This document shows positions 1 to 7,790 of a stretch of DNA of 46,376 bases, piece by piece. Each line of letters opens with the position of its first letter. The first letter of the stretch is position 1. The position numbers were made by a program, and so were the translations under genes. The stretch spans positions 1-46,376 of the forward strand of contig JBBRMT010000005.1 of NCBI GenBank assembly GCA_038230695.1, given 5' to 3'. This DNA is from QHBQ01 sp038230695. GTDB taxonomy: Bacteria; Chloroflexota; Chloroflexia; QHBQ01. Below the pieces are notes generated by a model. It saw only the letters and a list, made by a program, of their open reading frames with translations. It did no database searches and was not told the DNA's origin.

Positions 1-1
1 G

Positions 2-205
2 ATGGGCGCAACCATGCTGCTAGTTACCGCAGTGATTGATGAGGACGTGCTGGACGAGGTGGCAGCGATTAGGCGGCGCGGCCATCCGGTGAGCATAGTG
101 CGGGTTGGCAACGTGGGCGTGCCGGTCAGCGAGATCGGTGGGATGCGGGTACACGATATTACCGGGGAGGATTACCGTGAACTGGAATCCCTCGCTTTCG
201 ATTAA
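2..205 (+). CDS. DUF58 family protein, C-terminal fragment
   Basis: The reading frame is open to the left edge, so only the last ~67 residues are present. The visible part alternates a hydrophobic strand (LLVTAVID), a helix ending in RRRGHPV, a second strand (VSIVRVG) and a final GMRVHDITGEDY segment. This matches the end of the vWA-like fold of DUF58 proteins, where a Leu/Arg-rich helix and a G-H-x-V turn precede the last strand. Its end overlaps the start of the next gene, whose C-terminus looks like DUF4129; DUF58 and DUF4129/transglutaminase proteins commonly sit together with a MoxR ATPase. The family call rests on a short piece plus context. Function within the family is not settled. 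Confidence 0.6.
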   Translation: MGATMLLVTAVIDEDVLDEVAAIRRRGHPVSIVRVGNVGVPVSEIGGMRVHDITGEDYRELESLAFD

Positions 206-1700
206 AACTGCGCTGCAACTGCTGTTCCTCGCGCTGATGGAGAGCGCGTGGATTGTGGGTATTGGCGCACTGCTCAGTTCGCTGAATATGCCGCAGAGCC
301 AGATCTTTCCGCTCAGTTCGGCAGCAACGGTAGGGCTTTGGGTAGGCGGGTCATTGCCAATCGCGCTGCTGGGGCGGAGCAAACCGCTGCTGGCGCGGCT
401 GCTGGCGGTGGTGGCCGGGCTGGCAGTTATCTATGTGGAACTGGCGACCCGTTTTGCCGAGGCCAACCCCCTGACTTTCCTGGCGGCGATGCCCACTAAT
501 CTGCTTGTGATCGCTGTTATCGTAGCCACCCTGGCCTGGGTGCGGGGGCTACTGGCGGGGTTGCAGTCGGCCACTGGCCTCAGCGAACTGATGGGCGTGC
601 CGCTATTTGCCCGCTTCCGCCTGGGCTTGCTAATGCTGGGCGTGATCGTGATCAGCACGCTGGCGTTGGATATTGCCCAGTCCGATGCCCTGATTGGCAG
701 GCAGATAGGCGGCCTGATCCTCAGCTTCCTGGCGTTCGCGCTGGTCAATCTGGCCTGGGGCAATCTGGAAGAGACTATGCTGGAGACCGCCAACCGCGCC
801 CAGCAGTCGAGCCGCCCCCGTTCGCTAACCTGGCTGCTGGGGCTGGGAACTATCCTGGTGGCGGTGCTGATTATGGGCGGGCTGCTGGGCGGAGCGGGCA
901 ACTCGCCACTGGGTACGCTGCTGGGCCTCATCTCCGCCACCGCGCTGGTGGTGATTGGCGGTATTACCTTCGTGCTGGGCATCTTCGGCGGCATCTTCGT
1001 GCCTGTGGTTCAGTTCGTAATCGGCGCGGTGCGAAACTTCGGCAATCCGTTCAGCCCGCACACCTCGACGCAACACAAGGGCATCGGCGCATTGGCCGAT
1101 TTGTTCAAGACGGCTGAGGATGCGGCCAACAATGCGGAGATCTCCCGCCTGGCCGGCTTCTGGATTGCGGCGATTATCCTGATTATAGCGGCGGTGTGGT
1201 TGTTCGCCTTCCTGGGAGTCAGGCGGCTGCTGGCCGAGCCGAAATCGCAGCGTGCTTCGGATACTACGCGGGTTGGCTTCGGCTCGTGGGGGTTGTTCTG
1301 GCAGCAGTTGCGGGCCTGGCTGGCCGCGCTTTGGCTGGCTTTGCTCAAGCGGCTGGGATTGTGGCGACCGCCGCTGCTGGCCGGGGTGGGCGAGGTGGCG
1401 CAGTGGAGCGGCGCGGATGGGCAGCGGCTGGTGAGCATCCGCCAGATCTATCGTCGCTTCCAGAAGGTGGCCGCCCGTGCCGGTCAACCGCGCCCCGCCC
1501 CCGCTACCCCGCGTGAGTTTCTGACCCAGTTGCAAGCGGCCTACAGCGACCTGCCCGCTGGCGCGGCGGCCCTAACCCAGACTTACACTGCCGCCCGCTA
1601 CGGCAATGTCGCGCCCACCGCGCAGCAGGTGACGGCGGCCAACGCCGCGCTGGCCGAGGTGGAGCAGTTCTTTGCCGACCGCCGCCAATCCCCAGCGTAG
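177..1700 (+). CDS. Multi-pass membrane protein with C-terminal DUF4129-like domain
   Basis: The GTG start at 177 is chosen because GGGGAGG (164-170) lies 6 nt upstream and the first residues (VNWNPSLSIKTALQLLF) lead straight into a membrane segment. The product is 507 aa. About eight hydrophobic segments fill residues ~10-290, and another lies near ~345-370. A soluble tail follows, with RIYRRFQKVAARAG, TPREFL, a central LTQTYTAARYG and a final helix; this LT-x-x-Y-x-x-ARYG pattern is typical of DUF4129 tails in transglutaminase-like membrane proteins. No transglutaminase Cys-His-Asp core is visible, so this is the DUF4129-only type. It overlaps the upstream DUF58 gene by 29 nt and is probably translationally coupled to it. 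The usual MoxR partner is not adjacent; a MoxR gene lies at 39.4-40.4 kb. Confidence 0.7.
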   Translation: MNWNPSLSIKTALQLLFLALMESAWIVGIGALLSSLNMPQSQIFPLSSAATVGLWVGGSLPIALLGRSKPLLARLLAVVAGLAVIYVELATRFAEANPLTFLAAMPTNLLVIAVIVATLAWVRGLLAGLQSATGLSELMGVPLFARFRLGLLMLGVIVISTLALDIAQSDALIGRQIGGLILSFLAFALVNLAWGNLEETMLETANRAQQSSRPRSLTWLLGLGTILVAVLIMGGLLGGAGNSPLGTLLGLISATALVVIGGITFVLGIFGGIFVPVVQFVIGAVRNFGNPFSPHTSTQHKGIGALADLFKTAEDAANNAEISRLAGFWIAAIILIIAAVWLFAFLGVRRLLAEPKSQRASDTTRVGFGSWGLFWQQLRAWLAALWLALLKRLGLWRPPLLAGVGEVAQWSGADGQRLVSIRQIYRRFQKVAARAGQPRPAPATPREFLTQLQAAYSDLPAGAAALTQTYTAARYGNVAPTAQQVTAANAALAEVEQFFADRRQSPA

Positions 1701-1704
1701 GAGC

Positions 1705-1827
1705 GGGCGGCGATTCGCCCAGGTGCGGCGCACGATAATGCCCATCGCAAGCGGTTTAGCCAGCGGATATGGGCAGCGGACAAGCGGATAGACGCACTCG
1801 GTGCGTAGGGGCGCATGGCATAGGCCC
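1705..1827. repeat. Degenerate hairpin repeats in intergenic region
   Basis: Two weak members of the window-wide GGGCG/CGCCC hairpin family lie here: GGGCGGCGATTCGCCC at 1705-1720 and a GTAGGGGCG half with a poor 3' arm from 1805. No gene is supported in 1701-1957. Confidence 0.4.
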
Positions 1828-1957
1828 ATTTGCAACACATTATTGATAATCGGCGACGCTATAGGGTGGGGGCGGTTAGTACGAGGCGTAGGCGTAGGCA
1901 GACACCCTGCTGACCGAGGGCGAGACCTATTACAACTATGAAGGGAAAGCATTTGCT

Positions 1958-2400
1958 ATGATACAACCAGCGGAACTCACACCCGCTACCAACCGTGCAA
2001 TTCCCTGGTGGCTGGTGACGATTGTCATTATCGGCGCTTTGCTGGCAGCGGTGGGGCGTTTGCCGCCATATTCCGCCCCGAAATGCTGCTGAAGTCGGGC
2101 CAGACAATGAATGATGCGGCCAACGTCTACGCCGGTTATCTGGTCTCGCGCGGTCTGGCGGTTGCCATCATGCTGCTAGCGCTGCTGGTATTGCGGGCGT
2201 GGCGGATGCTGGCAGGGCTGATGGTGTTAACTGCCCTGCTACAGTTGATTGACGCGGTGGTGGATCTCGTCGAAGGACGATTGCTGCTGCTGCCCATCCT
2301 GCTGATATACATTATCGCTTTTCTGATCGGCGCTAACTGGCTGTTTGGGCAACCCTTCTGGAAAGCCTCGGCCTGGCAGGATGATAGCTCACCGCATTGA
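1958..2400 (+). pseudogene. Small integral membrane protein, frameshifted
   Basis: A start ATG at 1958 follows GAAGGGA. It opens MIQPAELTPATNRAIPWWLV and a first membrane segment, but this frame stops at 2090-2092. From ~2056 a second frame continues without a break to 2400 (RPEMLLKSGQTMNDAANVY, then three hydrophobic segments ending near FGQPFWKASAWQD). Adding one G to the G run at 2053-2056 joins the two frames as ...LLAAVG-AFAAIFRPEMLL..., giving one ~147-residue protein with four membrane segments. The joined protein has the layout of small uncharacterised membrane proteins in which a first helix is followed by P-x-x-L/M-L-x-x-G-Q-x-M. The downstream frame has no good start or ribosome site of its own. 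Either this is a real disabling deletion in a homopolymer or a sequencing error. Confidence 0.65.
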
Positions 2401-2457
2401 GCCATAGGAGGCGACTTCGGGCAGCGGCCTTACGCCACCGTTGCCCCTGCCTGATTG

Positions 2458-2466
2458 TGTTATAAT
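2458..2466 (+). promoter_or_regulatory. Extended -10 promoter for the V4R-like gene
   Basis: TGTTATAAT reads as TGn plus a perfect TATAAT, ending 65 nt before the start codon at 2532. No good -35 lies at 16-18 nt, which is common for extended -10 promoters. Confidence 0.5.
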
Positions 2467-2531
2467 GAAGCCGGTAACAAACATTGTTTATGAACAGAGC
2501 TTTACTTGACTTATAAGGATTGGAAGTAACG

Positions 2532-3140
2532 ATGGACAAGCAAGCGAATGTAGGGTTGGTCTCCGACCCACTTGTTAGTATCCTGATCGGGGGGCTGGAG
2601 AAAGCCCTCGGTCCATCATACCGCAAGGTTATAGCCACCACCCCCTGGGAGCGCTACCTTAGTAAGCCGCCGTCGAGTGACCCTACGGTAATCGAGGCGA
2701 CCGATGATGAGTGGGCGATGGTTTGCGCCGAGATATACCGACAGGTGGGCAAGGATCTGTTCATCAGCTTTGGACGCTACGCCGGTATTGAGAGTTCCAG
2801 GCTATTTACTACCGCCCTGGCAAGGCAGGTAACGCCCACGCTAGAGGGACTGGAAGGCGTGGAGCGCCTGCAGCGGGCGGCGGCTATGCACACTGCGGCG
2901 CTGAATACCCAGACGGATACCATAAGCATAAAGAATACGGACGATGGCGTGCTGGTAACGGTTAGACCTTGCTCGATGTGTAGCCTGATTAAGAGCAATG
3001 AACCAATTTGCGCCTATATTACCGAAGGTCTGCATAACAGTTACGGCGCTCTAACCGGGCTGCGCGTAGGGGTGAAGGAGATTAAATGTCAGGCAATGGG
3101 CGCGATAGACTATTGCGCCTTCAACGTGACAACGAGCTAG
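2532..3140 (+). CDS. V4R/hydrocarbon-binding-like domain protein
   Basis: The ATG at 2532 is preferred over an in-frame TTG at 2520 because GGAAG lies 6 nt before it. The protein has 202 residues. The N-terminal half is helical (YRKVIATTPWERYL, then an FGRYAGIESSR segment). The C-terminal half carries the V4R pattern: VRPCSMCSLIKSNEPICAYI, then G-x-x-x-S-x-G-x-L-x-G-L-x-V-x-V-K-E-x-x-C and finally AIDYCAFNV. The Cys residues and the x-C-A-F-x-V end are typical of small-molecule-binding V4R domains seen in XylR-type regulators and bacteriochlorophyll-related proteins. No DNA-binding or enzymatic domain is attached, so it may be a free-standing ligand or metal sensor. It is transcribed alone, with a hairpin directly after its stop. 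The ligand is unknown. Confidence 0.6.
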   Translation: MDKQANVGLVSDPLVSILIGGLEKALGPSYRKVIATTPWERYLSKPPSSDPTVIEATDDEWAMVCAEIYRQVGKDLFISFGRYAGIESSRLFTTALARQVTPTLEGLEGVERLQRAAAMHTAALNTQTDTISIKNTDDGVLVTVRPCSMCSLIKSNEPICAYITEGLHNSYGALTGLRVGVKEIKCQAMGAIDYCAFNVTTS

Positions 3141-3171
3141 AACCAGGTGGTCAGGTAGAACGTCAGATATA

Positions 3172-3203
3172 ATGCCCTCACCTTGTGTTCAAGGCGAGGG
3201 CAT
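3172..3203 (+). terminator. Hairpin terminator after the V4R-like gene
   Basis: ATGCCCTC-A-CCTT pairs with AAGG-C-GAGGGCAT around a TGTTC-type loop, 31 nt after the stop codon. Only three T follow, so it is a plausible but not strong intrinsic terminator. Confidence 0.55.
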
Positions 3204-3229
3204 TTGCCTGATCATATCTAGGGTGACGA

Positions 3230-3254
3230 GGGCGCAATGAATTTACGCCCCTAC
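3230..3254 (+). repeat. GGGCG...CGCCCCTAC hairpin repeat
   Basis: GGGCG and CGCCCCTAC flank CAATGAATTTA. This is one of three copies in the 370-nt gap between the V4R-like and sigma factor genes, which otherwise shows only the terminator at 3172-3203. Confidence 0.6.
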
Positions 3255-3385
3255 ATTGCGGTTGTTCGGGGTTCGCCAATGGTTGCTCAGGCGGAATTGC
3301 CAGAGGTTGGTCAATCGGCGGATCGCAGGGGCGCGGATTTATCGCGCTCACTCACACAACGACAATACACATTGAAACTGCTTGT

Positions 3386-3412
3386 GTAGGGGCGTATGCC
3401 ATGCGCCCCTAC
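3386..3412 (+). repeat. GTAGGGGCG...CGCCCCTAC hairpin repeat, full length
   Basis: A 27-bp element with perfect 9-bp complementary ends (GTAGGGGCG / CGCCCCTAC) around TATGCCATG. It is the most complete copy in the window. Confidence 0.75.
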
Positions 3413-3454
3413 CTCGGCATTGTTGGTTGCAATTGGTTGCGGTGCGTTGCAAAT

Positions 3455-3478
3455 GGGCGGGCAGCCGCCCGCCCCTAC
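3455..3478 (+). repeat. GGGCG...CGCCCCTAC hairpin repeat
   Basis: The stem interior is GGGCGGGC / GCCCGCCC, different from the copy 70 bp upstream but equally self-complementary. Confidence 0.7.
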
Positions 3479-3510
3479 GATTTACCGTGTTATCCGCTGG
3501 CTAACTGGCA

Positions 3511-4422
3511 TTAGAACCGGTTCTCCCAGCCATCCGCCTCCAGCATCAGCCTTAGCTTCTGCATCGCCAGCCGCACCCTCGTCTTGATTGTCCCCAGTGG
3601 CTCACATAGAACAGCGGCCATTTCCTGCTGGGTCATGCCACCAAAGTAACCAAGCTCGATCACCCGCCGCTGCGTCGTAGAGAGGCGGGACATGGCATTG
3701 CGTATGGCAGTGCGCTGGAAGCTCTCCCAGGTTACTTCCTCCGGGCCTTTCTGGCGGGAAGGCTGACGGTCGAGCAGGTCTTCGCCATCCTCGGCATCGA
3801 AGCGGATGTTGCGTGGCAACATCCGCTGGTTATGGCGCAATTCGTCAATGCAGCGGTGGTGTACCACACTTAGCAGCCAAGTGATAAACCGCCCCCGCTG
3901 CTGGTCGAAACTCTGCGGCCTCTGCCACAGCTTGAGAAACACTTCCTGCACCACCTCTTCGGCTTCAGCCGGATTATTCATGATGCGTACCGCCAGCGAA
4001 TAGCATCGGCGCGAGTGGCGGTCGTACAATATTTCCAGAGCGCGAGCATCTGGCTGAGCCAAAAGCCCGCGCTGGCTGCCGCTAGCTGAAATGCTGCTAG
4101 CGGTCGCCGACTGGGTTTGGGTGGCAATGGCGTTCAACTGGTAGCGGGAGGCGCACAACATCTGGATAAGTTCTTCGTCGCCAGGCTCAACATCCTGCGC
4201 GGCTGGGATTGGGTCAGGGCTGAGGCTGAGGCTGAGGTCGGGCATTAGCACGTAATTTCCTATACCTCCCACACTGGTTGAAGTATTAGGCCGATTAGCA
4301 ATTACCGGCATCGCGCTCGTGCCTGTCTCATAGCGATATGTCGGCTGGGTGTCGTAGACCTCGGATAGAGTCAGGCTGCCAAATGAGGCTGCGGCCATCG
4401 TGGTGTCAGCTGTGTCGGCCAT
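3511..4422 (-). CDS. ECF-type RNA polymerase sigma factor with long N-terminal extension
   Basis: AAGGAG lies 6 nt before the ATG at 4422. Of 303 residues, the last ~180 are a standard ECF factor. Region 2 starts at ALEILYDRHSRRCYSLAVRI and contains AEEVVQEVFLKLW and FITWLLSVVHHRCIDELRH. Region 4 has LSTTQRRVIELGYFGGMTQQ, then a recognition helix in EPLGTIKTRVRLAMQKLR. The first ~125 residues are unusual: a Ser/Thr-rich segment, a short LSLSLS run encoded by 6-bp tandem repeats, and a D-E-E-L-I-Q-M-L helix separated from region 2 by a ~25-residue Ser/Gln-rich insert. Normally that helix abuts region 2.1. No anti-sigma gene is adjacent. The gene has its own strong promoter and is monocistronic. 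Confidence 0.9.
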   Translation of the reverse strand: MADTADTTMAAASFGSLTLSEVYDTQPTYRYETGTSAMPVIANRPNTSTSVGGIGNYVLMPDLSLSLSPDPIPAAQDVEPGDEELIQMLCASRYQLNAIATQTQSATASSISASGSQRGLLAQPDARALEILYDRHSRRCYSLAVRIMNNPAEAEEVVQEVFLKLWQRPQSFDQQRGRFITWLLSVVHHRCIDELRHNQRMLPRNIRFDAEDGEDLLDRQPSRQKGPEEVTWESFQRTAIRNAMSRLSTTQRRVIELGYFGGMTQQEMAAVLCEPLGTIKTRVRLAMQKLRLMLEADGWENRF

Positions 4423-4491
4423 TGTGTTACTCCTTCTGGTGTGCGGGTTGCGTGGTGGAAGTGCTAATCATCGTTCGTTGGCTTTAGCATA

Positions 4492-4520
4492 AGTATAACA
4501 CAAACCCTGTCAAATGTCAA
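4492..4520 (-). promoter_or_regulatory. Consensus sigma-70-like promoter of the sigma factor gene
   Basis: Read on the minus strand: TTGACA, 17 nt, TATACT. The -10 ends 69 nt before the start codon. It is the best match to consensus in the window. A second overlapping TTGACA lies 7 nt downstream of the first. Confidence 0.75.
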
Positions 4521-4764
4521 TGCAAAGGTTATGCAAAGCCGACACGATTTCATGACTATCATTGTTAGTATGTTTAGGTATAGCAAGTCGTATGCCATGC
4601 GCGGTTAAGCCGCCCATGCTATGCGTGGGCGTGCCAATCTCAGTCTCACCATCCCGTCACCCCTGTGGCGATGAAACGAGACTGTGAGACTCTGCCCCGC
4701 ATGGGCAATGCTATCGTCCTTACCCAATGTTGATGCTCCCGATGAGCATTGACGCGCTGAACCA
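4521..4764. other. Intergenic stretch without a gene
   Basis: No supported gene. It holds a degenerate hairpin repeat (GTATGCCATGCGC near 4590, with GGGCG near 4628) and a pair of TCTCA/TGAGA-rich arms around 4638-4690. I see no RNA gene signature. Confidence 0.4.
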
Positions 4765-4788
4765 GGGCGGGCAACCACCCGCCCCTAC
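4765..4788 (+). repeat. GGGCG...CGCCCCTAC hairpin repeat
   Basis: GGGCGGGC-AACC-ACCCGCCCCTAC, very close to the copies at 3455 and 39232. Confidence 0.65.
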
Positions 4789-4812
4789 GGAATACGTGCG
4801 AATAATAGCCAA

Positions 4813-4840
4813 AGCGCCTGAGCCGATTGGCCCGGGCGCT
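4813..4840 (-). terminator. Hairpin terminator of the TM2 gene
   Basis: AGCGCC and GGCGCT form the outer stem, with GGCC/GGCT pairing inside. On the minus strand it is followed by TTTGG, 32 nt after the TM2 stop codon. Confidence 0.5.
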
Positions 4841-4871
4841 TCGTGTTATATTCGGGTTGGGTTGGTGTTGG

Positions 4872-5372
4872 TTAGCGGCGCACCGCATTGTTGCGGTTGG
4901 CGATACGCCTGGCCCAGAAGCCGGATATGAGCGGCACAGCGAGGAATAGCGGCACAATCAGGCAGAGGCCGAGGCCCAGGGTGAAGATGCTGAGGATCAC
5001 GCCAATCTTGAACAGGAATATCGCAATGCCCCAGCCGAACAGCAGCAGGATCGCGCCGCCGATGATGTTACCGGCGTAGAGGTGGCCGATGCCCAGGAAG
5101 CCGACGTAGCCGAGCAGTTCGAGCAGGAAGGCCAGGTTAGGGTTGCGGAGGGGGCGGACGTATGCTTGCTGGCCGTATTGCGGCTGCTGATACGCCTGTT
5201 GGATGGGGTTGGGCGGCGGATAGGCGGCTTGCTTCTGGTAGTCGGGCTGCTGGAAGCCAGGCTGTGGTTGCTGCCCCTGGTAGGGCGTAACCGGCGTGCC
5301 GGAGTTGTAGTCGCTCTTGGCGAGTTCGCCGGGGGGCGGCTGGGGTTGCTGGTTTTGGGGATTGTTGTCCAT
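4872..5372 (-). CDS. TM2-domain membrane protein with Gln/Pro-rich N-terminus
   Basis: The start at 5372 (MDNNPQNQQ) is taken, with AAGGAG 12 nt upstream; an in-frame ATG at 5402 would swallow that site. The product is 166 aa. Residues 1-75 are a low-complexity Gln/Pro/Tyr segment with repeated YQQPQ-like units. Residues ~76-120 are a TM2 domain: N-P-N-L-A-F-L-L-E-L, then GIGHLYAGN and a hydrophobic helix ending LLFGW. A further hydrophobic stretch and a basic tail (FWARRIANRNN) follow. TM2 proteins are small two-helix membrane proteins of unknown biochemical role; the disordered N-terminal region would lie in the cytoplasm. It is the most distal gene on this strand after the MenC-like operon, 61 nt away, and could be read through from it. 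Confidence 0.75.
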   Translation of the reverse strand: MDNNPQNQQPQPPPGELAKSDYNSGTPVTPYQGQQPQPGFQQPDYQKQAAYPPPNPIQQAYQQPQYGQQAYVRPLRNPNLAFLLELLGYVGFLGIGHLYAGNIIGGAILLLFGWGIAIFLFKIGVILSIFTLGLGLCLIVPLFLAVPLISGFWARRIANRNNAVRR

Positions 5373-5433
5373 GTTAGTTGTTAGCTCCTTTCGCGCTTTC
5401 ACCCCATTTGACCGCAGTGCGATGAAGATTGTT

Positions 5434-6582
5434 TCAGCGCAGCGAAGGGTTGGCGCGGTAAACGTGCAGATTGATCATGTACTGGTCGAGCTTACCCTCG
5501 TCCACCCGCACGCCAATGCCCGGCGCGTTCGGCACGCTGATGGTGCCGCGATGCGGGCCGCTGTTGAGCAGCACAAAGGGCGCGGCGATGATGTCCTCAG
5601 CGTAGAAGCGGTTGCTGGCGGAGAGGTCGCCCACCATGGTGAAGCCAGGCAGGGTTGCCAGCGCCATGTTAATCGCCCGCCCCACGCCAGTCTCCAGCAT
5701 CCCCCCGCACCAGACCGGGATGTTGTTGGCAAGACAATAATCGTGGATTGCCAGCGCCTCGGTCAGCCCGCCCACTCGCCCGCGCTTAATGTTTATAACG
5801 CGAGTCGCGCCTAGTTGGTGCGCCTTGCGGGCATCGTCGCGGGTGCGGATGCTCTCATCCAGGCAGATAGGGGTGGTTAGCTGCGCCTGCAAGGTGGCGT
5901 GGTCAACAATGTCGTCCTCGGCCAATGGCTGCTCGATCAATAGAAGGTTGTAATCATCAAGCGCCTTTAGCAAGGCAAGATGGTCAGGGGAGAGGGTGTA
6001 GGCGGAGTTGGCATCCACCTGCAGCGGCACGAGGGGGAAGCGGGCGCGGATGGCGGCGGTGGGCGATACGTCGCGCCCCGGCTTAATCTTGATTTTGATG
6101 CGCTGGTAGCCCTGGGCGATGAAGTCGGCCACCTGCTCCACCAGCGCATCGTCGTTTGCGGCAATGCCGATGCTCACCCCTGCTGGCACCTGCTGCCGAA
6201 CACCCCCAAGCAAGCGCCAAAGCGGTTTGTCTGCCTGCTGCGCGGCGATGTCCCACAGGGCATCCTCCAGCACGGCCTTCGCCATGCGGTTGCCGCGAAT
6301 GTGGGCAAAGCGGGCGGCGTAATCCTGGGGGCTATCCACTGGCTGGTCGAGCAGGCTGGGGATGATATAGTCGGCCAGGATGTGGCGAGCGGTGACGTTA
6401 TCCTCCTCGTTGTAGAGCGGTTCACTGAACGCGCTACACTCGCCCCACCCAGTCAGTCCGTCGCTGGTATGCGCGGCGATCAGCAACACCTCGCGCACAG
6501 TGTCGCGGCCAAAGCTGGTCTCGAACGGGCTGATTAGCGGCAGACGCAGGGTGCGTATTTCGATGCGGGCTAGTTTAATCAT
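5434..6582 (-). CDS. menC: o-Succinylbenzoate synthase / N-acylamino acid racemase (enolase superfamily)
   Basis: The start at 6582 (MIKLARIEI) has GGAGAG 6 nt upstream. The 382-residue product shows the full muconate-lactonising subgroup set: K163-x-K165 in RIKIKIKPG, metal ligands D190 (LQVDANSAY), E217 (LLIEQPL) and D242 (CLDES), K266 in NIKRGRVGG, and the GGMLETGVGR turn. The sequence resembles the Amycolatopsis N-acylamino acid racemase. That group also makes o-succinylbenzoate for menaquinone, so both activities are possible. No men genes are nearby. The upstream neighbour is a COG3375 GNAT, and an NSAR with a GNAT N-succinyltransferase forms the known route that converts D- to L-amino acids in Geobacillus kaustophilus. 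I therefore favour N-acylamino acid racemisation; substrate is inference. Confidence 0.85.
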   Translation of the reverse strand: MIKLARIEIRTLRLPLISPFETSFGRDTVREVLLIAAHTSDGLTGWGECSAFSEPLYNEEDNVTARHILADYIIPSLLDQPVDSPQDYAARFAHIRGNRMAKAVLEDALWDIAAQQADKPLWRLLGGVRQQVPAGVSIGIAANDDALVEQVADFIAQGYQRIKIKIKPGRDVSPTAAIRARFPLVPLQVDANSAYTLSPDHLALLKALDDYNLLLIEQPLAEDDIVDHATLQAQLTTPICLDESIRTRDDARKAHQLGATRVINIKRGRVGGLTEALAIHDYCLANNIPVWCGGMLETGVGRAINMALATLPGFTMVGDLSASNRFYAEDIIAAPFVLLNSGPHRGTISVPNAPGIGVRVDEGKLDQYMINLHVYRANPSLR

Positions 6583-6598
6583 TGGTAGCTCTCCAACC

Positions 6599-6622
6599 GG
6601 GGTGTATGCCATGCGCCCCTAC
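6599..6622 (+). repeat. Hairpin repeat (GTATGCCATGC type)
   Basis: The same core as the full copy at 3386 (TGTATGCCATGCGCCCCTAC), with the 5' arm reduced to GGGG. It lies between the GNAT and menC genes, just upstream of the menC ribosome site. Confidence 0.6.
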
Positions 6623-6726
6623 ACGATATTCCTACGAAGGTGTATAAATACCGATCACCGTTAGAACTATGTGACTTTCAAAGTCTCACAGTTTACTTCT
6701 CTTGAGGCTGCAAAGCCCTAATACAG

Positions 6727-6751
6727 CATTCAACATTCACAATTCAACATT
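6727..6751 (-). repeat. Heptameric tandem repeat CATTCAA
   Basis: Three imperfect heptads (CATTCAA, CATTCAC, ATTCAACATT). The array ends 2 nt from the GNAT stop codon. Confidence 0.65.
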
Positions 6752-6753
6752 GT

Positions 6754-7746
6754 TTAAGCCTTGCTGGCTTCTAGCTGATAGAATACCCGCCGCTGCTCGC
6801 CTTCGCCCACGCGGGTCATGCCGGTGATAGCATAGCCACGCGCAAAGTAGTCCTGGAACAATCGCCGCGTCTGCCGTCGCCAGTCAACCGCTGCGTCCAG
6901 GTCGGCTTCCTTCAGCTTTTCGATATAGGCGGGCAACTCCGCCCACAGCATCGCCGCGCCCACATCAAGGCGCAGGCCAACTAGCCGTCGGCTGGCGGGG
7001 TATGGCTCGGTGATGGTGATTAGCTGATGGTCGGGGGGAAGCTGGTCGGTGGGCTGGTCGGGTTCGTCAATCAACACTGCGGCGGAGCCGTAATCGTCGG
7101 GTTCGGCAGACTTCCTCCCCCATGTCGGGGCAGGGTTGGTGCCATACTCCCTCCCCAGTTTCAGGGCAGGGTTGGGGTAGGCGCTAGTCGGGAAGTCGCG
7201 GCGGGGGCGGCTAACGCGGGCCATCACGCGGGCGGAGCGCAGCCACCACTCGGTGCTGAAGCGGTCGGTGGGCAACCCGGCGTGGGTAGCGCTCTGCACG
7301 TCGCCGTAGAGGTTGACCACATACTCACGTACGATGCAGCCCAGCTTGACGATGTTGAACCAGGCGTTGCGGGCCACCAGGGGGTCATAGGTCCAACTCA
7401 TCAGTTCCAAGCCTTGCGCCAGGGCAGCCTCGCGCTGGGCCAGCTTGAGGTTGCGGCCAATACCCTGCTCCTGATGTTCGGGCAGCACCGCCAGCATATC
7501 GGAATAATGGTAGGGGCGACCGCCGCGCAGGCCAGTCCAGCCCAGGGCGAAGCCGATCAGCTGGTCGCCATTAAGATGGCGAACGAAAGCGCCCAGCACA
7601 ATGCCGCCGCTCTTGATTATCGCGGCAATGCTGTGGGCGGGGATAACGTCTTCAGGGCTGAAGCCCCAGGCGGCTACCTGAAGCTCGGTTACGGCATGGC
7701 ACTCGGCGATGCCCTTGACTGGCCTAATCTTGATACTCTGCACCAT
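6754..7746 (-). CDS. COG3375-type GNAT acyltransferase
   Basis: GAGGAG precedes the start at 7746. The 330-residue protein has a GNAT fold in its first ~170 residues: the acyl-CoA-binding LAVLPEHQEQGIGRNLKLAQR motif region (split here as LAVLPEH and QEQGIGRNLK), then SWTYDPLVARNAWFNIVKLGC. The last ~120 residues form a second substrate-binding lobe ending RRVFYQLEA. Between the lobes lies an insert encoded by two tandem copies of a repeat (7115-7175) that gives NPALKLGREYGTNPAPTWGR. COG3375 members often neighbour NSAR/OSBS enzymes, and a GNAT supplies the N-acyl group in the D-to-L amino acid pathway. It is the middle gene of a three-gene operon. Acyl donor and acceptor are unknown. Confidence 0.8.
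   Translation of the reverse strand: MVQSIKIRPVKGIAECHAVTELQVAAWGFSPEDVIPAHSIAAIIKSGGIVLGAFVRHLNGDQLIGFALGWTGLRGGRPYHYSDMLAVLPEHQEQGIGRNLKLAQREAALAQGLELMSWTYDPLVARNAWFNIVKLGCIVREYVVNLYGDVQSATHAGLPTDRFSTEWWLRSARVMARVSRPRRDFPTSAYPNPALKLGREYGTNPAPTWGRKSAEPDDYGSAAVLIDEPDQPTDQLPPDHQLITITEPYPASRRLVGLRLDVGAAMLWAELPAYIEKLKEADLDAAVDWRRQTRRLFQDYFARGYAITGMTRVGEGEQRRVFYQLEASKA
7115..7175. repeat. Tandem pair of 36-bp repeats inside the GNAT gene
   Basis: Two copies beginning CTCCCC and ending GGGCAGGGTTGG (7115-7139 and 7151-7175). They are in frame and encode a proline-rich linker between the two lobes. Confidence 0.65.
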
Positions 7747-7790
7747 CCTGCTCCTCGGATTATGGATAACCCGATTATAACACAGCAGGA

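Noticed and set aside
3396..3587. Open frame across hairpin repeats before the sigma factor gene
   Set aside because: Its sequence is made of hairpin-repeat DNA and it runs antisense into the sigma factor gene.
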